Shown here one piece after another: positions 1-7,012 of a stretch of DNA of 46,229 bases; the stretch's first letter is position 1, and each line of letters starts with the position of its first letter. The stretch is taken from positions 1 to 46,229 of the forward strand of contig NZ_VSST01000065.1 in NCBI RefSeq assembly GCF_019402665.1. Direction: 5' to 3'. This stretch comes from Bradyrhizobium canariense. Lineage in GTDB: Bacteria > Pseudomonadota > Alphaproteobacteria > Rhizobiales > Xanthobacteraceae. Under the pieces are notes generated by a model. It made no database searches. It saw only the letters and a program-made list of their open reading frames with translations, and was not told the origin of the DNA. A program made the translations under genes and the position numbers.

Positions 1-40
1 AAGTGACACAAGTGACACGCTCTGACATGGCGACCGAAAA

Positions 41-1456
41 TCACATCGGTTCCCCCCATATCGGTTGCTGATCTTTCTCCTGCGTCAGAACCTTTGGGAC
101 CGTCGTGCTGAGCCCGAGAAATCCTCTTCCTGCGTGACGTCGATCTGGTCTAAAGCCGGCAGCTTCCAGTCTCTGGGAGAACCGCCTGTTCGAACCGGCA
201 TCTTCACCGTTAAACTCGGCCCATGCCTTCCAGCACAGGAACAGGGCGTCACTTCGAGTCCAGAGATCCTTGCCTTGGTTGCAGCAGTCCTTGAGCCAAA
301 GGCCGAAGGCATCTTCAGCGCTTAGATATTCGTCAGTTGCGTTCTTGACGGCCTGCGGCGACGCGAGGCCGATCTTCTGCCACTCCATGCAGCCCCGAAC
401 CATCCAATCGAGGATGCCAGGATACTCAGCCACCAACTTCGAACCCAATTCCTGATCGCGTTCTGCTTGCGAGATTGTCACGGAGAACGGAATCATCTTG
501 ACGCGACTCTTGATCGCTTCATCGACCGACCGCAGACCGGGTTTGTGGTTGCCGGCGATAGCCAGCTTGAACTGCGGCACATACGTGAAGAAATCTTGTC
601 GCATGAAGCGTGCCGGGATCGGGTCGCCGCCGGTCAACTTCTTGACACGAGCCTCCGCCCAGCGACGACCTTCCTCCGTTTCGGTGGAGGTGACGAGTCT
701 GGCACCGCGGAGCATGGCCAGCTCGGTTGGGTGCTTGTCGGAGTGGGCCTCCGTGAACGTCTCGACCGGCGCCGACTGATGATAGTCGCCTAATATACCG
801 ATCAAGGTATTCATGAAGACGCCCTTGCCGTTTCTCCCGGTGCCGTAGAGGAAGAACAACGCATGCTCTCGCGTCAAGCCGGTGAGTGAATAGCCGGACA
901 TTCTCGCCAAGAAATTCTGGAGCTCCTTATCCTCATTCGTCACTGTGTCGAGAAAAGCATCCCAGAGAGGCGTCGGGCAGGAATGATCGGGTGCCACCGC
1001 CGTGATCTTGGTCATGTAGTCGTCTGGCCGGTGCCCGCTAAATTTGCCGGTACGCAAGTCAACGACGCCACCAGGAGTGTTCAGCAGCCACGGGTCGCCA
1101 TCCCATTGATCGATGGTTGCAGCTAGTTTGCGGTCCTCACCTGCCAAGCTGACGACTGAGGCTCTCGTTTTAGCGGACGCAATGACCCTTGCCTCATTGG
1201 CCTTGTTGGTCCATCCCGCCGCCTCACGACAAATCCTGCGAGCCATGGAGAAAGTCTTCCGCGTCTCGTCCGTCCCCCACGTCTGGCCGTCGTAGCAAAA
1301 CCATTTACCCCATGCGGCGACATATCGGAGATCACGTTCATGAAGATTTGCGAACCCGATGGCGATATCCTCTTCCGACAACCGCGGAGCTATCCCCGCG
1401 GGCCCCCACGAATCTTCTATCTCAATCCGCTCCTCAATTCTCCCTTCGCGGTTCAT
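41..1456 (-). CDS. Phage/plasmid primase-helicase, P4/D5 family (SF3 helicase part)
   Basis: The 471-residue product has a D5_N-type N-terminal region (around residues 25-180) followed by a superfamily 3 helicase with Walker A GTGRNGKG near residue 205 and a Walker B-like stretch LVTSTETEEG. Such proteins unwind DNA at replication origins of P4-like satellites and phages. The start at 1456 is chosen because GGAGGCG lies just upstream and the ATG overlaps the previous gene's stop (ATGA); the frame is open further upstream, but that part reads like an out-of-frame shadow. The N-terminal primase-polymerase or TOPRIM domain found in full-length P4 primases is absent, so priming activity must come from another protein or be lacking. 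Confidence 0.88.
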   Translation of the reverse strand: MNREGRIEERIEIEDSWGPAGIAPRLSEEDIAIGFANLHERDLRYVAAWGKWFCYDGQTWGTDETRKTFSMARRICREAAGWTNKANEARVIASAKTRASVVSLAGEDRKLAATIDQWDGDPWLLNTPGGVVDLRTGKFSGHRPDDYMTKITAVAPDHSCPTPLWDAFLDTVTNEDKELQNFLARMSGYSLTGLTREHALFFLYGTGRNGKGVFMNTLIGILGDYHQSAPVETFTEAHSDKHPTELAMLRGARLVTSTETEEGRRWAEARVKKLTGGDPIPARFMRQDFFTYVPQFKLAIAGNHKPGLRSVDEAIKSRVKMIPFSVTISQAERDQELGSKLVAEYPGILDWMVRGCMEWQKIGLASPQAVKNATDEYLSAEDAFGLWLKDCCNQGKDLWTRSDALFLCWKAWAEFNGEDAGSNRRFSQRLEAAGFRPDRRHAGRGFLGLSTTVPKVLTQEKDQQPIWGEPM

Positions 1457-1743
1457 GACTCGCCTCCATCGCGATCGCGGCAGCACGGACGCGCGTCGCA
1501 CTTCGCGGCGCACACATGCCTGTAGGCGTCTCCGAGGTGGAGCGTCGTGTGGGGATCGATCCTGCACCACGCGCGCAAGAGCTCGCCGGCGGTCCGGCAA
1601 CCGAGGGCGGCCGGACAACCATAAATTGTAGATTTACTCTGACGCGACTTGCTGATAAAAGAGTCGCGTTGACGTCTACTAACCTCTTTCGCCGCGACCG
1701 GGGCCACACCGCGGTCGCGGTTTTTTTGTGCAGTTGTGTTCAT
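1453..1743 (-). CDS. Small Cys-rich hypothetical protein upstream of the helicase
   Basis: This 96-residue product is not recognised. It is basic in its N-terminal half and has several cysteines in its C-terminal half (a CPAALGC stretch, then single and paired Cys near the end), which could hold zinc. Third codon positions in the second half are strongly G/C, which supports coding. The stop overlaps the helicase start as ATGA, implying translational coupling. The start is weak: no Shine-Dalgarno precedes the ATG at 1743, while a good one (GGAGGAG) precedes an ATG at 1762 in another frame that encodes only 27 residues, possibly a leader. A hairpin-rich segment with an opposite-strand terminator overlaps the 5' half of the gene. 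Confidence 0.55.
   Translation of the reverse strand: MNTTAQKNRDRGVAPVAAKEVSRRQRDSFISKSRQSKSTIYGCPAALGCRTAGELLRAWCRIDPHTTLHLGDAYRHVCAAKCDARPCCRDRDGGES
1628..1727 (+). ncRNA. Candidate antisense small RNA ending in a terminator
   Basis: On the plus strand, against all element genes, lie two nested hairpins followed by a terminator. GTAGA (1628-1632) pairs with TCTAC (1675-1679) around ACGCGACT (1642-1649) pairing with AGTCGCGT (1662-1669); then comes the 9-bp stem at 1692-1720 with a T run. There is no plus-strand gene for the terminator to serve, which suggests a short structured transcript antisense to the gene at 1453-1743. I could not find a convincing promoter, so this rests on structure alone. 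Confidence 0.35.
1692..1727 (+). terminator. Rho-independent terminator
   Basis: A perfect 9-bp stem CCGCGACCG (1692-1700) / CGGTCGCGG (1712-1720) with an 11-nt loop is followed by seven T residues (1721-1727). It acts rightward, opposite to the surrounding genes. Confidence 0.65.
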
Positions 1744-1798
1744 GGTGATGATTGCCTTTCATGGTCTCCTCCACTCCTGTGTTGTTGTGGTTGTTGGT

Positions 1799-2110
1799 TT
1801 ACTTCCGACCAGCGCTCCCACTCTCCCACGGATAGTTTTCGCCGGCCATTTGCACGAACTCATCTCGTGATAAATCCTTTCCGAAGATTCCGGATATGGC
1901 GCCGAGTGCGACAAGGACAATCAAACGATTACTGTCGGGTCCTTCAACGAGGCCGTCCTCGGTAATCTTACTGGCGCAGTCGTTCATCGCTTCGATGATG
2001 GTCTGCCTAAATCGCTCCAGTACCGGAATTTGAATCTCAGCATCTTCAGGGAGCATTCCCTGAAAGTAGATCCTCCTGATCGGGATGATATTGTCGTTGT
2101 TGGCGGTCAT
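1799..2110 (-). CDS. Hypothetical protein of the integrated element
   Basis: A 103-residue acidic protein that I do not recognise. The start at 2110 (MTANNDN) is set by AAGGAGG six bases upstream; a longer open frame to 2206 has no such site and would overlap the gene at 2169. The middle (PEDAEIQIPVLERFRQTIIEAMND) looks helical, and LIVLVALGAISGIFG near residue 70 is a short hydrophobic stretch too weak to call a membrane helix. It sits between the AlpA-type regulator and the small gene before the helicase, so it may share their early transcript. Confidence 0.75.
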   Translation of the reverse strand: MTANNDNIIPIRRIYFQGMLPEDAEIQIPVLERFRQTIIEAMNDCASKITEDGLVEGPDSNRLIVLVALGAISGIFGKDLSRDEFVQMAGENYPWESGSAGRK

Positions 2111-2168
2111 GTCATCCTCCTTGCGTGTTTGAATTTTTGCGGAGAATGATTTCTGACTCCTTGGTGGC

Positions 2169-2444
2169 TCATGCGTCCTGGCCAGCAGCCGCGAGACTCT
2201 TCTCATAAGCTTCGAGGGCCGCGAGACGAAAAAAATTCAGTCTCCCGAATTTAATTGGCTTCGGGAAATGCGGGTCGAGCTCGACCTTTCTCCAGAGCCA
2301 CATCTGACTGCGGTCACCGTAGCGAGCTAATACCTGGTTTGTTGAGAGCCACACCGCGTCGGGTGGCACAGGGATCGACTTGCGGGGGCCGAGCCTCTCG
2401 GTCATCACGTTGACCGGCTTCGGACTCACCTTCTTCGTCGCCAT
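2169..2444 (-). CDS. AlpA-like helix-turn-helix regulator/excisionase
   Basis: A 91-residue protein with the AlpA/HTH_17 arrangement. WLSTNQVLARYGDRSQMWLWR at about residues 32-52 is the MerR-like recognition helix region, followed by a basic segment PHFPKPIKFGRLNFFRL that fits the wing. In P4, AlpA activates the integrase and in related elements similar proteins act as excisionases, so a role in excision or early gene control is likely. GAAGGACC precedes the ATG. A TTCTCTA/TAGAGAA inverted repeat spans the ribosome site and leader at 2456-2477 and may be its own operator. It is separated from the upstream 210-residue gene by 109 bp, so it probably has its own promoter. Confidence 0.85.
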   Translation of the reverse strand: MATKKVSPKPVNVMTERLGPRKSIPVPPDAVWLSTNQVLARYGDRSQMWLWRKVELDPHFPKPIKFGRLNFFRLAALEAYEKSLAAAGQDA

Positions 2445-2455
2445 GGTGTAGGTCC

Positions 2456-2477
2456 TTCTCTAGTTAAAAATAGAGAA
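2456..2477. promoter_or_regulatory. Inverted repeat before the AlpA-like gene
   Basis: TTCTCTA (2456-2462) and TAGAGAA (2471-2477) form a perfect 7-bp inverted repeat around an A-rich 8-base spacer, 12 to 33 bases upstream of the start at 2444 and touching its ribosome site. It could be a repressor site or a hairpin that hides the ribosome site. Confidence 0.4.
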
Positions 2478-2553
2478 CCTACCTCTAATCCCTGCTGGAT
2501 AAAAAAGACGGGTAAAGTTTTAGACCTGACTTTTGCAAGTAAGAAGTCGCGGT

Positions 2554-3186
2554 CTACTTCAAGCCCAACCGCTTGGCGATCCGATTGAGATCGTAGGGCC
2601 GACTGGCTTCCTTGCACAGCCGCTCGAAGATGGGGGCCTCAACCGCCTTGCCGCTGTAGAGCAGGTTGCAGAGCTTGACGAAACGGTTGAGCTGATCAGC
2701 ATTGCTCTTCGAATGACGCATGAGCCGACTCGTTGCCTGGACGGCGAACTTTCGCCGCAGCGCCTCCTTCTGGCCGCGCCCCTTCTTGCTACCGATCTTC
2801 TGGCTTGCCGCCGTCTCGGCCCGCTTCCTCAAGTCAGCCAGCTCGGCGCTGTACCGACGAAATTCCAGGCTGAGGTCCGGATCCGTCAATGCCTTCTCAA
2901 CGTGAAGCTTCAATGCATTGGCCAGCCTCCCCGCCGCCCTCTTAGAATTCTTGGTGACGGGTTGACCCCACACCCGCCACAGGACGTCGAATTCTTCCAG
3001 TTCCGCTAGTTCATGCTCGACCGCCCAGCGACGCTGCTCGACGGAGATGCCAGGGTCAAAGCGGATCAACTTGATCGCAGCATCAACCTGCTTGCGGCGA
3101 GCGAGACGCCACTTCTCGTCTCTGGCGCGGCTCATATCGTCCAGCTTGGCTTCTAACTGAGCTTCAGTGGCTTCGTCTATCATCAT
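2554..3186 (-). CDS. Hypothetical protein coupled to the integrase
   Basis: This 210-residue, highly charged protein is not recognised. It is predicted by eye to be almost entirely helical, with Lys/Arg/Glu-rich stretches (residues 1-40 and 110-155) that could form coiled coils or contact DNA, and no membrane segment or signal peptide. Its start overlaps the integrase stop (3183-3186), so the two are translated together, which suggests a partner in recombination or a regulator of it. The Arg/Lys-rich KKGRGQKEALRRK near residue 135 is the most likely nucleic-acid-binding segment. Confidence 0.75.
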   Translation of the reverse strand: MMIDEATEAQLEAKLDDMSRARDEKWRLARRKQVDAAIKLIRFDPGISVEQRRWAVEHELAELEEFDVLWRVWGQPVTKNSKRAAGRLANALKLHVEKALTDPDLSLEFRRYSAELADLRKRAETAASQKIGSKKGRGQKEALRRKFAVQATSRLMRHSKSNADQLNRFVKLCNLLYSGKAVEAPIFERLCKEASRPYDLNRIAKRLGLK

Positions 3187-4553
3187 CGGAGCGACGCGAT
3201 CTTGGCGACTTTACCCTCAACGACGTTTGCGATGTAGTCGGCCCATCGCTCCAGCGCGGCCCGCCTCTGAGATTCATATCTTTCCTTGTTGTAAATCCCG
3301 GCGACGCCGCTCTTCGCGCCGCTAACATGGTTCAACACCGCTTCAATGATGTGAGGCTGGATGCCGATGCCAGCCATGCCAGTTGCTGCGGACCGGCGGA
3401 GGTCGTGAATGCGCCAGTGGGGGATGTCCATCACCTCATCGAGGCGGCTCTTGATCTTTGAGAAGCCACTGACCGGCGTCCTGCCGTTCGTCGAGAACAC
3501 ATACTTGCAGTTCGGAGTGCGCTTGGTGCCAGCCAGTATCTCTCGGGCCAGCGGCGCCAGCGGCACGTCGTGAGGCAAGTTGTTCTTGGTTCTGCTACCC
3601 GGCAGGCGGATCATCTCAAGATCGTCGGTCAGTTCCGACTCCTCAAGGCGGGCAATCTCGTTCAACCTGCAGCCGGTCAAGATCAACAGTTTCAAGATCG
3701 CGCCGAACGGCTCTCCGACTTCGGCAGTGGCGGCCCAGAAGAGACGGAGTTCGTCGGCATTCCGAACGTCGGTCTTGACGTTGAGGACTCGGTCTCGCGT
3801 GGCTGGAGGCGGTGGCCGGTGAGCACCGATGCACGGGTTGGCCTTGATCCGCCGATGTCGCGACAACCACTTGAACATCGTGCCGAGGGCATCGGCCATG
3901 CTCCTGCCTCTGGCATCTGACGTACCTGAGTTGCGCCGCTCGAGACCGGGGATGCCCGAACGTCGGGCTTCCTCCACGAGATGATAGATATCGTCACCGT
4001 CGACGTCGACTATTGGTTTCTCGGCCCAGAGGTCGCAGAGGCCATTCTTGATGACGGTCGGCTCGTTGCCGTCTGCGTCATAGTAGAGGCCAAGGAGTCG
4101 CGCCACTTCGCGCCAGCGTCTCGGCTTCTTGCCCGTCTTAGCTACCTTGTGATCGTCGATGAAGTCTCTAACCGCTTCAGCAAATGTGTGGGAGAGGCGA
4201 TCTGACAATAGTTCGCCCTGCCTCCGCTTGGCGGTCTTCCTGACGGCGACGACATCGACGTCCTGTTCGCGCTGAGCATTGATGTCGGCCGCGATCTTTC
4301 GCGCCTGGGCCAGCGTCAGGGACTTCCCGATTTTAGGTTCGGAGACTGCCTCACCTGACAGGTTGACGGGACCTAGCGTCAATTTTGTCGGCTTGCCGTT
4401 CGGACGGTAGAACCGCATCGCCCACGACTTGTGACCTGAAGGCTGAACGATGAGTCGCAGGCCAGGACAACCGGCGTCCGATATTTCAAGTCTCTCTGTG
4501 GCAGGTTTTATGTTGCTTACTGCCGTTGCCGTCAGGGTCTTGGCTTTGGCCAT
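3183..4553 (-). CDS. int: Tyrosine recombinase (site-specific integrase), P4 family
   Basis: A 456-residue integrase catalysing recombination between attP and a tRNA-borne attB. The N-terminal DUF4102-type arm-binding domain (about 1-110, with SGHKSWAMRFYRPNGK) is followed by a core-binding domain and the catalytic domain with the R-H-R-H-Y set: Arg in TGCRLNEIARL, HDLRR, LNHVSG (His409) and Tyr421 in GIYNKERY. It lies 166 bp from the tRNA-Arg fragment that marks the element's right end, the usual position for an integrase. Repeats at 4610-4620 and 4695-4705 between gene and boundary are plausible arm sites. All catalytic residues seem present, so the enzyme may still be active. Confidence 0.95.
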   Translation of the reverse strand: MAKAKTLTATAVSNIKPATERLEISDAGCPGLRLIVQPSGHKSWAMRFYRPNGKPTKLTLGPVNLSGEAVSEPKIGKSLTLAQARKIAADINAQREQDVDVVAVRKTAKRRQGELLSDRLSHTFAEAVRDFIDDHKVAKTGKKPRRWREVARLLGLYYDADGNEPTVIKNGLCDLWAEKPIVDVDGDDIYHLVEEARRSGIPGLERRNSGTSDARGRSMADALGTMFKWLSRHRRIKANPCIGAHRPPPPATRDRVLNVKTDVRNADELRLFWAATAEVGEPFGAILKLLILTGCRLNEIARLEESELTDDLEMIRLPGSRTKNNLPHDVPLAPLAREILAGTKRTPNCKYVFSTNGRTPVSGFSKIKSRLDEVMDIPHWRIHDLRRSAATGMAGIGIQPHIIEAVLNHVSGAKSGVAGIYNKERYESQRRAALERWADYIANVVEGKVAKIASLR

Positions 4554-4718
4554 TGGCCGTCCCTCGGGGTAACATGGGGTAATATTTTTAACGTGTTTAC
4601 CACAGATAACCCAAGTTATTAACGCAAGCCATTCCTAAAGGAAAAGCCAGTGAAGTCAGTGGCTTGGTGAGCCTCTAGAGGTGGTCCAAGTGGCCCCAAG
4701 TTATTCCCAGATCACTTA
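4554..4718. promoter_or_regulatory. Integrase promoter and attachment-arm region
   Basis: No gene is seen here. An 11-bp direct repeat CCCAAGTTATT occurs at 4610-4620 and 4695-4705, GGGGTAA occurs twice at 4565-4582, and TTATTCC occurs at 4701-4707 and 4717-4723. Short direct repeats beside a tyrosine-integrase crossover site are typical arm-type and core-type binding sites. The AT-rich part near 4580-4600 probably holds the integrase promoter. Confidence 0.45.
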
Positions 4719-4763
4719 TTCCTAAACCGTAGGTCGGAAGTTCGAGTCTTCCCGGGATCGCCA
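4719..4763 (+). other. 3' half of tRNA-Arg(CCU): attachment-site remnant
   Basis: Reading rightward, the anticodon loop TTCCTAA (anticodon CCT at 4721-4723) is followed by the 3' anticodon stem strand ACCGT, variable loop AGGTC, a perfect T arm (GGAAG 4736-4740, TTCGAGT loop, CTTCC 4748-4752), the 3' acceptor strand CGGGATC, discriminator G and encoded CCA (4761-4763). Upstream of the loop the sequence no longer pairs with the stem, so the tRNA identity begins at the anticodon loop, the usual crossover point. This is therefore a duplicated tRNA end left by integration; it is not a working tRNA. Confidence 0.85.
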
Positions 4764-4880
4764 TTTTCTCGAGAGCTAAGCGCCGCGACGGCCGCGGTAC
4801 TGGTCGCCCCTCCAATTACTTTCTATCGTGACGTGTGTCGATCGCCGGCTAGGATATGGCGGGTGCAGGGGGGCGTTCGC

Positions 4881-5603
4881 ATGGCGGATTCGTGGTTCTA
4901 CGCGGAAGGTGGGCAGAAACGCGGTCCGATGCCGATATCGGAGCTCCTTCCGCTACTGGCTCGCATCGCAGATTCACCGCGCGTGCTGGTCTGGCGGGAG
5001 GGCTGGGAGAGCTGGAGGCCGGTCGCGGAGGTGCGTGAGATCACGGAGCACCTCTTTCGAACGCAGTCGCCGATGCCGGCACCGCAACCGGTCAACGCCA
5101 CGCGGGAGCCGTCCGTTCCCGCAGAAGACGCTGCTGCCTTCAAGAACGTCCAACCCGAGATGACCGGTATCAGCGGTTGGCTCGCGCTACTCGCGTTCGG
5201 CCAAGTGATGGGCATTCTGCGCCTGATCTTCAACGTCGGACAATACGTGCAGTCGATCACCGACGAAACCTGGACTTACTTTCCGACGGTGATCTGGAGC
5301 GAAATGCTGATAAATGCCGCCATGATAGGCTTCTCGGTCTGGACAACGGTGCTCCTGTTCAGACACTCCCACAGATTTCCCGCCTTTTTCATCGTGCAAA
5401 TGATCTGCGCTGTGCTGATGCCGCTCGTCGATCTCCTCTGCGTCGCATCGTTTTTTTCCGCCGCGCTGAACCGACCTTTCAGCGATTTTTTCATCATTGA
5501 AACGCGACAGGTCGGACAAACGGTTGTCGGTGTGATGAGTGCCGCGGTTTGGATAACGTACGTGCTTCGCTCCCGCAGAGTCGCGAATACGTTCACGAAA
5601 TAA
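4881..5603 (+). CDS. GYF_2 and DUF2569 domain membrane protein
   Basis: A 240-residue protein. Residues 4-55 (WFYAEGGQKRGPMPISEL and WREGWESWRPV) match the bacterial GYF_2 fold, a cytoplasmic peptide-binding module. After a Pro/Ala-rich linker, residues 95-235 contain four hydrophobic helices and begin with GISGWLALLAFG, the hallmark of DUF2569. The start at 4881 follows a G-rich ribosome site (AGGGGGG); an upstream ATG at 4833 would add 16 residues without one. It is the first chromosomal gene after the tRNA remnant. The function is unknown; similar fusions are common in Proteobacteria. Confidence 0.85.
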   Translation: MADSWFYAEGGQKRGPMPISELLPLLARIADSPRVLVWREGWESWRPVAEVREITEHLFRTQSPMPAPQPVNATREPSVPAEDAAAFKNVQPEMTGISGWLALLAFGQVMGILRLIFNVGQYVQSITDETWTYFPTVIWSEMLINAAMIGFSVWTTVLLFRHSHRFPAFFIVQMICAVLMPLVDLLCVASFFSAALNRPFSDFFIIETRQVGQTVVGVMSAAVWITYVLRSRRVANTFTK

Positions 5604-5612
5604 GCCGCGTTT

Positions 5613-5780
5613 GTGGTCCGCGTTGCGTCGGGCCTGATCCCGACCGCGATGCTGAGCTCGATGTCCGGCCGAATGATGCCGGATGCACTGGAGCGGCTGA
5701 AGGACGAGGCGCCGCGCGGATCGCAAGCCCAACGGGCACCGACTGCGGCCGATTTGCTTCGGCGGCGCGAAAATTGCTAA
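5613..5780 (+). other. Possible small open frame or gene remnant
   Basis: In the same frame as the preceding gene and 9 bases after its stop, a 55-codon frame opens at a GTG and ends at 5780. The codons look coding-like (G/C third positions, a product ending ERLKDEAPRGSQAQRAPTAADLL-type), but there is no ribosome site. It may be a small protein or the decayed tail of a lost gene. I recognise no family. Confidence 0.25.
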
Positions 5781-5787
5781 CAGAGGT

Positions 5788-5820
5788 GACCAGGCTGGAA
5801 GTCTGCCTTCCAGCCTGGTC
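5788..5820 (+). terminator. Strong hairpin, probable terminator
   Basis: A perfect 14-bp stem (5788-5801 with 5807-5820) and a 5-base loop are followed by TGTTT. The T run is short, so termination is likely but not certain. It separates the GYF_2 gene from the amidohydrolase. Confidence 0.5.
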
Positions 5821-5862
5821 TGTTTCCCGCCTCTCACGATGCCTCAGCGATATCCGGAGACC

Positions 5863-7005
5863 ATGATGCCTTTCGACTTGATCCTGCGCGGCGGCCGTGT
5901 GGTCGACCCGTCCCAGAAGCTCGATGCCGTGGCCGATGTCGCCTTTGCGGGTGGCAAGGTCGCTGCGATCGGCAGCGGGCTCAAGGCGGATCCGGGCACT
6001 GACGTGCGCGACGTCTCGAAGTTCATGGTGACCCCGGGGCTGATCGATCTCCACACCCATGTCTATTGGGGCGGTACGTCGCTCGGCATCGATGCCGAGG
6101 AATTCTGCCGTCTCTCCGGCGTCACCACCGCGGTCGATACCGGCAGCGCGGGGCCCGGCAATTTCGCCGGATTCCGCAAGCACGTGATCGAGCCGAGCCA
6201 GGTCCGCATTCTCGCTTATCTGCACGTCTCGCATGCCGGCATTTTCGGCTTCTCGCACCGGATCATGGTCGGCGAGAGCGAGGAGCTGCGGCTGATGAAT
6301 CCGATCGAGGCGGCCAAGGTGGCCGATGCCAACCGCGACCTCATCGTCGGCATCAAGGTGCGCGTGGGGCTGCACTCCTCGGGCACGTCGGGCGTCGTGC
6401 CGCTCGACATCGCGCTCGAGGTCGCGAACGAGGTCGGCATGCCCCTGATGGCGCATATCGATCATCCGCCGCCGAGCTACGAGGAGGTGCTGGGCCGCCT
6501 GCGCCCCGGCGACGTGCTCACCCACGCGTTCCGGCCCTTCCCCAATACGCCCGCGACCGCGCAGGGCACGGTGAAGCGGGCGGTGCTCGACGCCCGCGAG
6601 CGCGGCGTGCTGTTCGACATCGGCCACGGCAAGGGCTCGTTCGCGTTCAAGACCGCGCGCGCCATGCTCGCCAATGGCTTCTATCCGGACACCATCTCGT
6701 CCGACATTCATCAACTGTGCATCGACGGCCCGGCCTTCGACCAGGTCACGACCCTGTCGAAATTCCTGTGCATGGGCATGCCGCTGTCCGACGTCATCGC
6801 AACCTCGACGGTCAACGCGGCGATGGCGCTGCGGCGGCCCGAACTCGGCAGCCTCAAGCCAGGCAGCGTCGGCGACGCCACGCTGATCTCGGTGAGGGAA
6901 GGCCAGTTCGACTATGAGGACGTGGTCGGCGAGCACCTGATCGGCGACCGCAAGATCGTCTCCGAGGGTGTCGTGATCGGCGGCCGCTGGTGGCATCCGA
7001 ATTGA
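5863..7005 (+). CDS. Amidohydrolase/deacetylase family metallohydrolase
   Basis: A 380-residue dihydroorotase-like TIM-barrel hydrolase of the COG3964 group. Metal ligands are visible as DLHTH (HxH, near residue 60), the Lys expected to be carbamylated in GIKVRVG, MAHIDH, THAF and a late Asp in SSDIH. Related enzymes hydrolyse cyclic amides or N-acyl groups; the substrate here is unknown. The start at 5863 follows CCGGAGACC; an ATG at 5839 has no ribosome site. The gene is monocistronic: a hairpin lies upstream, and the next gene points the other way with its end only 7 bp away. Confidence 0.85.
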   Translation: MMPFDLILRGGRVVDPSQKLDAVADVAFAGGKVAAIGSGLKADPGTDVRDVSKFMVTPGLIDLHTHVYWGGTSLGIDAEEFCRLSGVTTAVDTGSAGPGNFAGFRKHVIEPSQVRILAYLHVSHAGIFGFSHRIMVGESEELRLMNPIEAAKVADANRDLIVGIKVRVGLHSSGTSGVVPLDIALEVANEVGMPLMAHIDHPPPSYEEVLGRLRPGDVLTHAFRPFPNTPATAQGTVKRAVLDARERGVLFDIGHGKGSFAFKTARAMLANGFYPDTISSDIHQLCIDGPAFDQVTTLSKFLCMGMPLSDVIATSTVNAAMALRRPELGSLKPGSVGDATLISVREGQFDYEDVVGEHLIGDRKIVSEGVVIGGRWWHPN

Positions 7006-7012
7006 TGCGGCG

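Larger units (their letters stand above)
1..4763. mobile_element. Right end of an integrated satellite-like element (partial)
   Basis: The segment holds, all leftward, a P4-family integrase next to the boundary, a hypothetical gene, an AlpA-type regulator, two small genes and a D5/P4-type SF3 helicase. This integrase, AlpA and primase-helicase set is the core of P4-like satellites and related integrative elements. The right boundary is a tRNA 3' fragment at 4719-4763. No capsid, portal or tail gene is visible here. The element runs off the left edge, so its size and cargo are unknown. Base composition looks more AT-rich than the flanking chromosome (for example 2445-2530 and 4560-4640), judged by eye. 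The assignment to satellite rather than prophage or plasmid-like element is inference. Confidence 0.75.

Noticed and set aside
1516..1965. 149-codon rightward frame in the integrated element
   Set aside because: It crosses three leftward genes with better ribosome sites and contains the terminator and hairpins; no family pattern.
4719..4763. Functional tRNA gene
   Set aside because: Only the 3' half from the anticodon loop onward is present; there is no D arm, no paired anticodon stem and no 5' acceptor strand.
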